Shown: in pieces, positions 48,479 to 58,393 of the stretch | Position numbering within the stretch: position 1 is the first letter of the stretch | Layout: each line of letters opens with the position of its first letter | Assembly (NCBI GenBank): GCA_028285525.1 | Contig: JANQOZ010000020.1 | Coordinates: 1-64,000 of the forward strand | Direction: 5' to 3' | DNA from: Lysobacterales bacterium | GTDB lineage: Bacteria > Pseudomonadota > Gammaproteobacteria > Xanthomonadales > SZUA-38 | Length of the DNA: 64,000 bases | The notes under the pieces: model-generated | What the model was told of the DNA's origin: nothing | Databases searched by the model: none | The model's input: only the letters and a program-made list of their open reading frames with translations | Translations under genes and position numbers: made by a program

Positions 48479-48530
48479 GTGACAAGGACATCTAGTCAGG
48501 TTAATATATTCGCATACTTGAATATATTAA
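48479..48530 (+). promoter_or_regulatory. Promoter and palindromic ArsR-type operator
   Basis: -35 GTGACA (48479-48484), 17-nt spacer, -10 TAATAT (48502-48507). An 11-bp perfect inverted repeat (TTAATATATTC 48501-48511, GAATATATTAA 48520-48530, 8-nt spacer) covers the -10 and the expected start. Its core reads ATTC-N8-GAAT, the spacing known for SqrR/BigR-type ArsR repressors. Binding here would block the promoter, implying autorepression of the downstream operon. Confidence 0.65.
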
Positions 48531-48541
48531 GGTTTTAAGTC

Positions 48542-48901
48542 TTGCCCAGCCGCGCGATTGTTGCCAAAGAGCTATCCCAGGTTCTGAAGACCATCTCGCA
48601 CCCCGATCGGGTGCGGATTATTGAAGAGCTGCGGGGCCAGGAAAAAGACGTCAACACCATCGCCGAGGCGCTGGAACTCACCGCCACGAGAATTTCCCAG
48701 CACCTGAGTCTTATGAAAGCCCACCGCATCGTCGACGAGCGGCGCGAAGGGCGGCACCACTATTACCACCTGGTCCAGCCGGAAATCGCAGACTGGATCG
48801 TCAACGGTTTGGCCTTCGTCGAAGGCCGCATGTCGGCGGTATCCGCCGCAGAAATCAAATCCGCCCGCAAATTGTGGGGCGCTGTTCCCGTACAGAAATA
48901 A
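48542..48901 (+). CDS. ArsR-family winged-helix regulator
   Basis: 119 residues, TTG start with AAGG 9 nt upstream. Winged helix with LKTISHPDRVRIIEEL and the recognition helix region TATRISQHLSLMKAH, then RREGRHHYYHL. There is no cysteine at all, so the thiol- or metal-thiolate sensing used by many ArsR proteins is not possible; His and acidic residues (HHYYH near 90) remain. It is the first gene of the operon with carbonic anhydrase and SulP and is probably its repressor. Confidence 0.9.
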   Translation: MPSRAIVAKELSQVLKTISHPDRVRIIEELRGQEKDVNTIAEALELTATRISQHLSLMKAHRIVDERREGRHHYYHLVQPEIADWIVNGLAFVEGRMSAVSAAEIKSARKLWGAVPVQK

Positions 48902-48938
48902 CGGTTAACCCAAAGAGAATTTAAGGTCGAAGATAATC

Positions 48939-49613
48939 ATGCCTAAGTTTGCAGCTGGCGTAGTCCGATTCCAGAGCGAAGTATTTCCCGAGAAACAAGC
49001 GCTGTTTGAACAGCTGGCGCAAGGCCAATCGCCGGAGGCGCTGTTCATCACCTGTTCCGATTCCCGGATCGAAACGGCGATGATTACGCAGACGGAGCCC
49101 GGCGAGCTGTTTATCTGCCGCAATGCCGGCAACATCGTGCCGCCCCATCGGAGTAACGGCGGCGGCATGACGGCTTCTATCGAGTTTGCCGTTGCCGCGC
49201 TGAAGGTCCCGCATATCGTGGTCTGCGGCCACACCGAATGTGGCGCGATGAAAGGTGCCATGCACCCTGAAGGGCTGGACTCGCTGCCGCAGGTCCGTGA
49301 CTGGCTGTCCCACAGCCGCGCCGCGGTAGAGGTGGTTAATGCACTTGGCGCTGACCTGGACGACGAGACCCGTATGAAAATGCTGCTCGAACAGAACGTC
49401 AAGCTGCAGCTGCAGCACCTGCGTACCCACCCGTCGGTTGCGGCCCGCCTCGCGAAAGGTGACCTGACGCTGCACGGCTGGATCTACGACATCAAAACAG
49501 GTGGCGTAAGTGCCTTGAACGAGAGCAGCGATGAATTTGTTTCGGTCGACGAGCAGTACAGCGAGGCGATCGCGTCGATGATGGCTCACGATCACGCTGC
49601 CTGCCACGCCTGA
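48939..49613 (+). CDS. Beta-carbonic anhydrase
   Basis: 224 residues. Zinc ligands Cys39, His98 and Cys101 with the Asp41/Arg43 dyad (CSDSR; HTECGAM). Interconverts CO2 and bicarbonate. Cytoplasmic. It lies 37 nt after the ArsR gene and 14 nt before a SulP transporter, which suggests that it works with bicarbonate import or cytoplasmic pH control. Confidence 0.95.
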   Translation: MPKFAAGVVRFQSEVFPEKQALFEQLAQGQSPEALFITCSDSRIETAMITQTEPGELFICRNAGNIVPPHRSNGGGMTASIEFAVAALKVPHIVVCGHTECGAMKGAMHPEGLDSLPQVRDWLSHSRAAVEVVNALGADLDDETRMKMLLEQNVKLQLQHLRTHPSVAARLAKGDLTLHGWIYDIKTGGVSALNESSDEFVSVDEQYSEAIASMMAHDHAACHA

Positions 49614-49627
49614 GGAGTAGGAACCCA

Positions 49628-51313
49628 ATGACTACCAAAACACAATCATCCGGGCGCACACCCTGGTTTGACTTCAGCAACATGAGAGGCGACATCTTCG
49701 GCGGGATCACCGCCGGCATCGTCGCCCTGCCGCTGGCGCTCGCCTTTGGCGAAGCGTCGGGCGCCGGTCCTATCGCCGGCCTCTGGGGCGCAATTATCGT
49801 TGGCTTTTTTGCCTCCCTGTTCGGCGGCACAGGATCGAACGTGTCCGGGCCAACGGGACCGATGGTCGTCGTCTTCGCCGGCGTATTTGCCTCCCTCTCC
49901 GGCAATCCAGCGCTGGTCTTCGCCGCGGTTGTACTGGCAGGCCTCCTGCAGATCGCCTTCGGCGTGATGCGCTTGGGTCAGTACATCCGACTGGTGCCCT
50001 ACCCCGTGGTTTCGGGCTTCATGAGCGGCATCGGCTGCATCATCATTGCGCTGCAGCTGTCGAGGCTCTTTGGCCACGAGCCGGAAGGCGGGGGCACCGT
50101 GCCCGCGCTGATTGCGATTCCCGGCGCCGTGATGGACCCGAACATCAGCGCGCTGGTGATCGGCCTGGTCACGCTGGGAGTCATTTTCTTCTGGCCGAAG
50201 ACGCTCAATAAGTTTATCCCCGGCGCGCTGGCCGCGCTGATCATCGGTACGCTGCTCAGCCTCGTGCTGAAGGGTGCTCCGATTCTGGGCGACATTCCGA
50301 CCGGCCTGCCGTCATTCATCATCCCGTCGTTCACCCAGGACACCTTCCTCATCGTGCTGGAGGCAGCCTTCATTCTGGCCCTCCTGGGTGCCATCGACAG
50401 CCTGCTCACCTCGCTGGTGGCCGACAACATGACCCGGACCCGTCACAACTCCGATCTGGAACTGGTCGGCCAAGGCGTGGGCAACACGATTGCCGGCCTG
50501 TTCGGCGCCATTCCCGGTGCTGGCGCGACCATGCGGACCGTGGTGAACATTCGGACCGGCGGTCAAACCCGGATTTCCGGCATGCTGCACTCGCTGATCC
50601 TGCTGGCCGTTGTGCTCAGCCTGTCGCCGCTGGCCTCCCAGATTCCGCACGCCGTGCTGGCCGGAATCCTGATCAAAGTCGGCTACGACATCGTTGACGT
50701 CAGCTACCTGAAACGCGCCCACCAGGGACCACGCTGGGATCTGGCGCTGATGGTGATGGTGCTCGGACTGACCGTGTTCGTCGACCTGATCACCGCCGTA
50801 GCGGTCGGTGTGATCCTCGCCGCACTGGCTTTCGTCAAGCGGATGGCCGACAGGCAGCTCGAGTCATTCAAGAGCACCACCGGCGACATGACCACCTCGG
50901 AGGAACAACAAATCCTGGATCAGGCCAAAGGCAAGATCACGCTGTTCGACTTCGGGGGCCCGCTGAGCTTCGGCGCGGCGGCCGATTTGGGACATACCGT
51001 CCGCGAACGCGTCCGCGAGCACTCGGCCGCCATCGTGCTGGACTTCTCGAGAGTGCCTTTCATGGACGTCTCCGCGGCGAGAGCCGTCGAGACGATCGCC
51101 TGCGACGCCCGTGCCGCGCACAAGACGCTTTACGTCACCGGCATGAGCGATGAAGTGAAGCGGGTGCTGACCGGCCTCAACGCTGATCACTGCATCCCGG
51201 GCGACACCACCCACGCAACCCGCCTGGAGGCGCTGAAGGCAGCGCTGGCTGAAGTCTCGGGAGCCGCCGGCGGCGACCCCGACCTGAAGCTGGCCGCTGC
51301 CGGCCAGGCTTAA
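49628..51313 (+). CDS. SulP-family anion transporter with STAS domain
   Basis: 561 residues; about 12-14 helices (residues 20-400) with the SulP motif FGGTGSNVSGPTGPM, and a C-terminal STAS domain (about 430-540, DFSRVPFMDVSAARAVE). Family members carry bicarbonate, sulfate or other anions; the carbonic anhydrase next door favours bicarbonate. Last gene of the operon before a strong terminator. Confidence 0.94.
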   Translation: MTTKTQSSGRTPWFDFSNMRGDIFGGITAGIVALPLALAFGEASGAGPIAGLWGAIIVGFFASLFGGTGSNVSGPTGPMVVVFAGVFASLSGNPALVFAAVVLAGLLQIAFGVMRLGQYIRLVPYPVVSGFMSGIGCIIIALQLSRLFGHEPEGGGTVPALIAIPGAVMDPNISALVIGLVTLGVIFFWPKTLNKFIPGALAALIIGTLLSLVLKGAPILGDIPTGLPSFIIPSFTQDTFLIVLEAAFILALLGAIDSLLTSLVADNMTRTRHNSDLELVGQGVGNTIAGLFGAIPGAGATMRTVVNIRTGGQTRISGMLHSLILLAVVLSLSPLASQIPHAVLAGILIKVGYDIVDVSYLKRAHQGPRWDLALMVMVLGLTVFVDLITAVAVGVILAALAFVKRMADRQLESFKSTTGDMTTSEEQQILDQAKGKITLFDFGGPLSFGAAADLGHTVRERVREHSAAIVLDFSRVPFMDVSAARAVETIACDARAAHKTLYVTGMSDEVKRVLTGLNADHCIPGDTTHATRLEALKAALAEVSGAAGGDPDLKLAAAGQA

Positions 51314-51335
51314 TTCCGGCGCAGAAACCGGTAAC

Positions 51336-51367
51336 AAGGCCAGGCGCTGTGCGCCTGGCCTTTTTTT
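51336..51367 (+). terminator. Strong terminator after the SulP gene
   Basis: A perfect 12-bp stem (AAGGCCAGGCGC 51336-51347 with 51351-51362), TGT loop, and a T-run to 51367. Ends the ArsR-CA-SulP operon. Confidence 0.92.
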
Positions 51368-51481
51368 ATGCACGAGAGAAAGTACCCGAACATCACAGCG
51401 CCCCGTGCACTTCGTCGACGGCCCGCGGGAAAGGCAGCTCGAAGAGCAGGACTGCTGATGTCATTGGGTGGTAGTGGAAGG

Positions 51482-51555
51482 TGGAGCGGGTGATGGGAAT
51501 CGAACCCACGTCATCAGCTTGGGAAGCTGAGGTTCTACCATTGAACTACACCCGC
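51482..51555 (-). tRNA. tRNA-Gly (anticodon CCC)
   Basis: Read on the minus strand: acceptor stem GCGGGTG/CACCCGC, D-arm, anticodon loop TTCCCAA giving CCC for glycine GGG codons, T-arm GGGTTCGATTCCC and encoded CCA end. 74 nt with CCA. The gap 51368-51702 holds nothing else I can identify. Confidence 0.95.
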
Positions 51556-51702
51556 GAGGCGCGTTCCGGCACGGCACAACTATAGCGCCGAATCGGCTGG
51601 CGGTCAGCAGCGGGACGGTCCGCAGTCGTCAATCGGAAGGTATCCTCATCAACGGTCTTACCGGCTGGGCGATAAGCCTCTGCGGGCGGCACTGTATTTT
51701 TC

Positions 51703-53010
51703 TTAGCGGCGGGCGGCCTGGGCGAGTGATTCGCAGAGCGCCACGTTGTCGTTGGTGACGCGCTGAATCGGGATTTCTCCGGTTAATCCGAGCCTGCTGA
51801 GGTTATAGGTCACGGTGCCGGCAGTGCAGCCGGAAAACCTCACGGTGAGCGTGCCCTCGCCAGCCCCGTCGGTCTCGGGCGCTGGCTCAGCGCTGTCGAA
51901 TACGCCGCCGGTGCTCGAAAAGATCGTCAGCGTACCCCCATTATCCTCGTAGGGTCCCTGCGCCGTGAGCCAGCGCTGCTGAGGGCCGCCCAGGGTGGCC
52001 GTGTTGCCAGGCTGCGTCTCGCTGTCGAAGGTAAACCACGCGACAAACATCTGCCCGAGATCGGGAAACACGCTGATCAGGAAGCCCTGGCCCGCGGTAG
52101 CCGGGTTAAACCAGGCGTCATTAAGTCCGGCGTTGATCACAAACGGATCACCAAGCGGACGGATCACCACCGCGTTAGGCTGAATCAGCCCGTTGGTGCC
52201 CGACAAAATGAAGTCGCCAACCAGAGTCCCTGAGGAGCTATAACGCCGTACCGATGACGTTCCGCCGTTGCCGATGAGCAGATCGCCACCCGGCAGCTGC
52301 GCGATACCCTCGGGCTGGCTGAGCCCGGTGGCAAAGTTGCTGAGAATCGCGCCGCTGGCGTCGAACCGTCGGATGGCGCCGCCCTGCCAATCTAGCACCA
52401 GCAGATTTCCGCCGCTCTCAAACCACACGTTGGTAGGCCCCTGCAGGTTGCTGTTGATCAGCTCGCCAAGATCCGCCCCCTGGCTGCTGAACTGGCGCAC
52501 GATGGCCTGATCAAAGGAGGCAACAACCAGGTTGTCGTCGATGTCCCAGTCCAGCCCGATGCTCTGCGATACGCCTGTCGTGGTGAAGTCCGGCGCCGGC
52601 GTGCCGTCGAGCTGATAGCGTTTGACGCGACCGGAGCCGGTCCACTGCAATACATAAAGAAGCCCGTCGGGTCCGATTCTCATGCGGGTCGGGCCGCTGG
52701 CGTCGGTCGCAAACGCGTCGATAAACGCGCCGGTGTCGGCGTTGTGACGGTTGATCCGATTGCTGTTCAGGTTGGAGATCAGCACCACACCCTGGTCCTC
52801 AAGAAACAGCAGGTCCTGGGGCCACGCCAGGTTTTCGTCGGTGAACAGCTCGGGGTTGTGGCCGTTTTGATCGAACTTGAGGATCTGCCAGGGCGGACTG
52901 CTGAGGCCACCCGCATCGCTGACGTAGACCTCAAAATCCTGAGCCTGTGCCGGCGCCAGCGTGACGGCAAGGCATCCGAAAAGCACTGCTGCTAGGAAAC
53001 GATGAGGCAT
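51703..53010 (-). CDS. Secreted NHL/beta-propeller protein
   Basis: 435 residues with signal peptide cleaved after APAQA. Residues about 25-285 consist of repeated propeller blades (for example RINRHNADTGAFIDAF, RRFDASGAILSNFATG, VRRYSSSGTLVGDF). The C-terminal domain (about 300-430) with AWFNPATAGQGFLISVFPD and VAWFTFD is a module often seen at the end of secreted proteins in this group. Probably binds or senses polymer outside the inner membrane; function unknown. Confidence 0.8.
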   Translation of the reverse strand: MPHRFLAAVLFGCLAVTLAPAQAQDFEVYVSDAGGLSSPPWQILKFDQNGHNPELFTDENLAWPQDLLFLEDQGVVLISNLNSNRINRHNADTGAFIDAFATDASGPTRMRIGPDGLLYVLQWTGSGRVKRYQLDGTPAPDFTTTGVSQSIGLDWDIDDNLVVASFDQAIVRQFSSQGADLGELINSNLQGPTNVWFESGGNLLVLDWQGGAIRRFDASGAILSNFATGLSQPEGIAQLPGGDLLIGNGGTSSVRRYSSSGTLVGDFILSGTNGLIQPNAVVIRPLGDPFVINAGLNDAWFNPATAGQGFLISVFPDLGQMFVAWFTFDSETQPGNTATLGGPQQRWLTAQGPYEDNGGTLTIFSSTGGVFDSAEPAPETDGAGEGTLTVRFSGCTAGTVTYNLSRLGLTGEIPIQRVTNDNVALCESLAQAARR

Positions 53011-53240
53011 GGCGCGGGACCGGGCAGTCGAGGCTGTGAAACATACCGTCTCGCGACGTACGCCGCACGCCGCGGACCAAAAACAGCAACTTTCGCCAAA
53101 TCGAAGGAAGCTAAGCCTCGGTAACGGCGAAAGAAGAACCGAGAAAATCTCCGCATCCGACCATATCCGGACCGGACCACGGGCACGCCCGGATTTCGAG
53201 GTGCCGGGCCGGGTGATCTTCCGGACCGGCCTCGAAGCGG

Positions 53241-54542
53241 TCAGCCCTTAAGCTGAACCACGACCAGGCACTGGTCGTCTGAGTTGTCGCGGCCGCGGCT
53301 GTGGTCGTCAACCGCCTCGCGAACCGCCTCGACAAGCTCCCGCGCATCCCCTTTAACGGCGCCGAGCGCCGCCTCGAGACGGGCCTCACCGAACTGCTCA
53401 TTGCCTGCGCTCCGACACTCGGTGAGGCCGTCGGTATAGAGCACCGCCGCTTCGCCTGGCTCCAGCTGGGCCTCACCGCCGATGATCGCAACGTCCGGGA
53501 TGATGCCTAGCGGCGGCCCACCGGCCGAATCGAGCCGCGCAACACGGCCGTTGCGTCGCAGCAGCAGCGCAGGACTGTGGCCGGCGTTGACGTACATGAC
53601 CCGCCCCGTTTCCGGATAGATCCGCATGAAGAAGACGGTGACAAACGTCCCTCTCCCGAGACTCTCGACAAACAGCCGGTTCACCTTCTCAACCACGTCG
53701 ACGGTTGGGAGGTCCATGCCTCGAAAGATCATCATTGCGGTGCGCAGCATCGCCATCACCACGGCGGCACCAGGCCCGTGACCAGCGACGTCGGCGATCA
53801 CAAACCCTAATGATCCGTCGGAGAAAGTTCGAAAGTCGTAGTAGTCACCACCGGCATAGTCCGAAGGCCGATAGTGAACGGCCACGTCGAGCGCGGGATG
53901 CTGCGGAAGCTGATCCGGCAGGATGGCCTGCTGGGCTCCGGCAATCTCGTCGAGCTTCACCTCCAGACTGTCCCGCAGGTCGGAGACCTGGCGCGTCAGC
54001 TTGAGTTGATAAACGCTGCGCGACAGCATGTTCAGCACCGAAATGATGACCCGCAGCTGCATCGGGTCCAGCGGGAGGCCAGGCTCCCGAAACAGGATCA
54101 GCCACTCGTTGATTTCTCCCTGCAGATAGACGGGAACGGCCAGCGCGTCCCGCGGACCGTCGACCCAGTCTGCAAGTGTCGGGTCCTGAGCTGGATCGAG
54201 GTTCAAGCCAATCTTGGGCTGCCCGCCCGCGATGAGCGCACCGACCAGGCCGCCGTGCGTCACGGGAACAGCATCCGACGGCTCATCCCAGCGACAGTTG
54301 GCGCGAATGCTCAAGGGAGAATCACCCGCCTTGGCAAGATCGATGCGGTCCATCACCCGGAAAGCGTCTGGCTGATCGGGCACAACCGCGAGATCGAGAA
54401 TCTCGCTGACGCCGGCGATCTCGTGAAACCGTCGGCTGAACCCATAGACCAGCTCACCTTCGGTACGCGCCTGGCTCATGGCACGCTGCATATCGAGCAC
54501 CACGCTCAGCGAAGGGGTGTCTTCCAGGGATCGGATGTGCAT
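53241..54542 (-). CDS. PP2C-type (SpoIIE/RsbU) serine/threonine phosphatase with GAF-like sensor
   Basis: 433 residues. A sensor region (about 1-170, GAF-like) and a coiled linker (DLRDSLEVKLDEIAGAQQAI) lead into the SpoIIE phosphatase domain (about 200-430), with metal motifs DYYDF, DVAGHGPGAAV and YTDGLTE. These enzymes usually dephosphorylate anti-sigma-factor antagonists; no antagonist or anti-sigma gene is nearby. The gap to the propeller gene (53011-53240) shows no gene. Confidence 0.9.
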   Translation of the reverse strand: MHIRSLEDTPSLSVVLDMQRAMSQARTEGELVYGFSRRFHEIAGVSEILDLAVVPDQPDAFRVMDRIDLAKAGDSPLSIRANCRWDEPSDAVPVTHGGLVGALIAGGQPKIGLNLDPAQDPTLADWVDGPRDALAVPVYLQGEINEWLILFREPGLPLDPMQLRVIISVLNMLSRSVYQLKLTRQVSDLRDSLEVKLDEIAGAQQAILPDQLPQHPALDVAVHYRPSDYAGGDYYDFRTFSDGSLGFVIADVAGHGPGAAVVMAMLRTAMMIFRGMDLPTVDVVEKVNRLFVESLGRGTFVTVFFMRIYPETGRVMYVNAGHSPALLLRRNGRVARLDSAGGPPLGIIPDVAIIGGEAQLEPGEAAVLYTDGLTECRSAGNEQFGEARLEAALGAVKGDARELVEAVREAVDDHSRGRDNSDDQCLVVVQLKG

Positions 54543-54715
54543 GGGCGGAACCTCAGGCGCGTCGCTTCACGTTAGCGCGCGCCGGCGGGACCTTCAATCC
54601 TTCGCCAAAACGGTGTCCATGGCATTCGAGCCGGGAGCCAGCATGTGGGTTAATCGAAGACTAAAAGCGGTAAGAAACTGCGTCAGGCTTACCGTTGACA
54701 ACCGGAATGTGAGGC

Positions 54716-56083
54716 CTAATGCTGAATAGCTTCTCCAGGCTCGCTGAAGGCATCGACTTCCGACGTGGCCGAATGCCGCTGAAGCTTCCACAAGCACAGC
54801 ATGGCGATGATGCAGGACCCGATCGAGAAACCTCGCAGCGCCGTCAGCACGCCGCCGTCATCGGGCTGCAGATCACTGAGGAATCCCACCAGCGTCGGGC
54901 CGAGTCCCAAGCCGACGATATTGATCATGAACACGTAAACCGCGGACACCCTGGCCCGGGTGACCACCGGCGCCACTCGCATCACCGTGGCAGGCCCGGT
55001 ACCCACAACGGTGCTCGACGCGAACTGAATCGCCCCGATAATGGCAAACAGCGCCCACGCCGTCTGCGCAAACAGCGAGATGATCACCAGCACCAGCGTA
55101 AGCGCTGCGCCAGACAAGAGCACTTTCTGATAGGCGGCTGAGACGCCGCGGCCTTGAAGCCAGTCTGCTGCCACTCCTCCAAACATAACCCCAGCCGGAG
55201 AAACCAGCAGCATCAGCAGCCCAAATCGGAACCCGATGTCCGGTAGCGCCCAGCCGTGCTCCCGGACCAGTATGGAAGGCATCCAGGTCATGTTGCCGTA
55301 GTTGACGGCTATCAGAAATGCATTCCCGACAAACAGCAGGCTGTAAATTTTCCACCTCAAGCGCAGCTCTGCGACGAGTCCCGAGGCGCGCTCCGGCCCT
55401 GCGGACTCGGCGGCCGGATCGAGCATTCCTCGTTGCGGTTCGCGAATCAGCAGCAGCAGAACCAAGAACACGACTCCTGGCAAAGCCAACAGAATGAACG
55501 TGAGCTGCCAGGGCTCGAGCTGCGCGAGCATTGGCGTCGAAGTCAGGTCAACCCGCTCAGCAAACTCAAGGACCTTGCCGCCGGCCAGAAAGGCCAGCCC
55601 GCCGCCCAGCAGAGCACCCATCTGAAACAGGCTCAGCGCCGTGGCTAGCGATCGACGGGGCACAATATCGGTCAACAGCGAATACCCAGCGGGCGCCAGC
55701 GCCGCCTCTCCAACACCGACGCCAACGCGGGCGCCAAGCAACGTCAGAAAACTACGCGCCAGCCCGCATAGTGCCGTCATAACGCTCCAGCAGGCGATGC
55801 CCCAGAAAATAATCCACTTGCGCGACCAGCGATCGATCAGCCAGGCGATCGGAATACCCATGGTGGCGTAGAACAGACCGAAGGCGACCCCGTGCAGCAG
55901 CCCAAGCTGAGTGTCACTGAGTCCGAGGTCAGCCTTGATCGGCTCGAACAGGAGCGACAGGGCGAAGCGGTCCACCAGAGAGAACGCCATGGCTGCCGAC
56001 AGTGTGGCCACCACAAAAACGCGATAGCCGGTACCTGTGGATTCAGAGGGATCGGGTTCAGTCGACATTACGACAGCCAGCAT
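54716..56083 (-). CDS. MFS transporter (spinster-like)
   Basis: 455 residues with 12 helices. The signatures DRFALSLLFEPIKADLGLSD and GVAFGLFYATMGIPIAWLID, with a basic loop after helix 3, place it in the spinster-like MFS group, which moves organic acids, sterols or aromatic compounds. It lies 75 nt downstream of the TonB receptor on the same strand and is probably its inner-membrane partner. Confidence 0.88.
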   Translation of the reverse strand: MLAVVMSTEPDPSESTGTGYRVFVVATLSAAMAFSLVDRFALSLLFEPIKADLGLSDTQLGLLHGVAFGLFYATMGIPIAWLIDRWSRKWIIFWGIACWSVMTALCGLARSFLTLLGARVGVGVGEAALAPAGYSLLTDIVPRRSLATALSLFQMGALLGGGLAFLAGGKVLEFAERVDLTSTPMLAQLEPWQLTFILLALPGVVFLVLLLLIREPQRGMLDPAAESAGPERASGLVAELRLRWKIYSLLFVGNAFLIAVNYGNMTWMPSILVREHGWALPDIGFRFGLLMLLVSPAGVMFGGVAADWLQGRGVSAAYQKVLLSGAALTLVLVIISLFAQTAWALFAIIGAIQFASSTVVGTGPATVMRVAPVVTRARVSAVYVFMINIVGLGLGPTLVGFLSDLQPDDGGVLTALRGFSIGSCIIAMLCLWKLQRHSATSEVDAFSEPGEAIQH

Positions 56084-56157
56084 AGCCGCTGTAAGCGGCT
56101 GTCGCTAAGGCCTGGACGCCGAATTTGAACGCGAAACAACCGGCTCTGGCGGTGGGG

Positions 56158-58320
56158 TCAGTCAAGCCTTGCGGTGAACTCGATCCCGTAGGTTCTCGGA
56201 GCACCCCAGAGCACCTGGTCCGAGCCCTGAAACTGGCGGGCAAACTCCTTGTAGAGCTCGTCCGTGAGATTCCTGCCCCAGAGATAGACGCCGTACTGCC
56301 CGTTCCCAAACTCGTAGCCCATCCGCAGATCAAGGAGGGAATAGCCGTTCTCAACGTTGAAGGGACCGTTGTCGGGCTGCAGAAATGTTTCACCCTGATA
56401 GGAGACCTGAGGCGAAAAGCTGAATTCGCCGGCTCCTAATTCCCGGCGGTAGTCGATACCGACGCTGGCAGTCCATTGCGGTGTTTTTTCCGTGGCGTTG
56501 CCCGTAAAATCAGCACCCGCCGCAGTTGCACCGGTGAAGTCGGTATATTCGCCGTCCAGGTAGCTCAACGCACCCGTGAACTGCCAGTTTTCGCCGGCCA
56601 GAACATTGAATTCAAGCTCCGCCCCGGAAATTTCGGATTCACCGGCGTTGCGCACAAACACCGTTGGCACCCCGTTCGCCGACTCAAACTGAGCCACTTG
56701 ACGGTCTTTGTAGTCCGAGAAGAACACAGCGCCACTGATCCTTGCTATGCCGCCGATTTCTGCCTTCAGACCCAGCTCATAAGTCGTAACAAACTCGGGA
56801 TCAAAGGTGATGTCTGCGGCAGTCAGAGGCGAGGGTGTCCCCAGCGGATCAACGTTGAACCCGCCAGACTTAAAGCCCCGCGAAACCGATCCATAGGCCG
56901 ACAGGTCTTCGCTGAAAGTGTAGTTCAGCGCTGCCGTCCACGAAGGCTCCGTTGCGGAAATCTTCAGCCCGGGAATGTCTTTGTTGAACGGTGGCACGAT
57001 AGCGCTGGTCTGGACGTAAGACCCTTCCTTAGTCTCGTCGGTGATCCGAAGACCGGTGGTGAGCGCCAGGTTGTCGGTCAGCTGGAAATCCACATTGCCG
57101 AAGAGCGCCAGCGCCTCCGTGTCCACGGGTCCGTCGGTAAAGAACAGAGGATTACCTTGCGCAAAGATCCTGCGCGAAGCGTCAGCGTCCTGGCGATAGT
57201 AGAACAGGCCAATCACGTAGTCGATCTGGCCGTCGTCCGTCGAGGCGAGCCGAACTTCCTGGGTGAACTGAGCCGCGTTGTCGGTAAAAGGACCGGAACG
57301 GAAAATGTCTACCGGCGTTTGGTCGATGTCGCTGAAAACGGTGATCTCAACGTCGCGCCACGCGGTGATGGACGTCAGCTCGTGTCCGGAACTGAAGGCA
57401 TAATTGACGCTGAGGTCCAAACCGACCATGTCACGCTCGGTGGTATTCGGTTGGTCGGTGTTGACGAGAAATCGGTTTTCGTTGAAAAACGCTCCCCCGA
57501 AGGCAGCCGGTGAGCCGAGCTGATTTAAGATCGTATCCTGATCGTCTCGGGTAATATCAGCACCGAAATTGATTTCCAGGTTGGCGTTCGGCGTATAGCG
57601 CAGCTGGCCCCGCGCAGATCGGCGCTCCTCGCTCTGGAGCTCCGAGCCATCGAAGAGATTGTCGAGGTAACCCTCCCGATCCCAGGTGGCAACGGTGACT
57701 TTGCCCGCAAGATTTTCCGACAGCCCGCCACTGACCGAACCTCGGAAACGGACCGCCCCATAGTTGCCGAAAGACAGGCTACCGTTGGCGCGAAACTCAT
57801 CAGTCGGCTTTTTTGTCGTGATGTTGATGGCGCCTCCGGTGGTGTTTTTTCCAAAAAGTGTGCCTTGCGGCCCGCGCAGCACCTCAAGCTGGGCGATGTC
57901 GGCGAGGTCGATGTTGTAGGCGGATGTACGCCCGGCGTAAACGCCGTCGATATACATCCCTACGCCGCTCTCTAGACCGATATTGCGAGCATCGCCCCCT
58001 ACCCCGCGGATCGTTATTTCTGTCTGCAAGGCGCTGCGGTCCTGATAGTGAAGGCTGGGGACCACGTTTTTGAGATCTTTCAGGCTGACAGCGGTAAGCC
58101 GTTCCAGCTGTTCCTCACTGAAGATGCTCATGGCAATCGGTACGTCTTGAAGCGTTTCGGCGCGCTTCCTGGCGGTAACCACCACCTCTTCCAGCACACC
58201 CTGAGCCTGGGCCGGGACTGAAAGCGAAAGAGCCACCGCAACTGCCAGTGACAATGCAGCCGCTCGCCCCGTCGCTTGCTGGGGTCTGGTTTCGCTGGAG
58301 CCTACGGTGCTGCCTGACAT
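56158..58320 (-). CDS. TonB-dependent outer-membrane receptor
   Basis: 720 residues with signal peptide (ending VPAQAQG) and a TonB box-like EEVVVTARKR at about 45-54, then plug (GVGGDARNIGLE, PQGTLFGKNTTGGAI) and 22-strand barrel ending in the aromatic-rich C-terminus FTARLD. The plug type is common among receptors for aromatic or polysaccharide-derived small molecules as well as iron complexes. Ligand unknown. Neighbours (MFS, LysR, RraA, hydantoinase) suggest an organic nutrient. Confidence 0.93.
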   Translation of the reverse strand: MSGSTVGSSETRPQQATGRAAALSLAVAVALSLSVPAQAQGVLEEVVVTARKRAETLQDVPIAMSIFSEEQLERLTAVSLKDLKNVVPSLHYQDRSALQTEITIRGVGGDARNIGLESGVGMYIDGVYAGRTSAYNIDLADIAQLEVLRGPQGTLFGKNTTGGAINITTKKPTDEFRANGSLSFGNYGAVRFRGSVSGGLSENLAGKVTVATWDREGYLDNLFDGSELQSEERRSARGQLRYTPNANLEINFGADITRDDQDTILNQLGSPAAFGGAFFNENRFLVNTDQPNTTERDMVGLDLSVNYAFSSGHELTSITAWRDVEITVFSDIDQTPVDIFRSGPFTDNAAQFTQEVRLASTDDGQIDYVIGLFYYRQDADASRRIFAQGNPLFFTDGPVDTEALALFGNVDFQLTDNLALTTGLRITDETKEGSYVQTSAIVPPFNKDIPGLKISATEPSWTAALNYTFSEDLSAYGSVSRGFKSGGFNVDPLGTPSPLTAADITFDPEFVTTYELGLKAEIGGIARISGAVFFSDYKDRQVAQFESANGVPTVFVRNAGESEISGAELEFNVLAGENWQFTGALSYLDGEYTDFTGATAAGADFTGNATEKTPQWTASVGIDYRRELGAGEFSFSPQVSYQGETFLQPDNGPFNVENGYSLLDLRMGYEFGNGQYGVYLWGRNLTDELYKEFARQFQGSDQVLWGAPRTYGIEFTARLD

Positions 58321-58393
58321 GCCTGCGCCTCCCGATGTGCTGAACGTTCGGTTACGGTACGCACTGGCCCAGACAGGAATCCAATGAGTTGTT

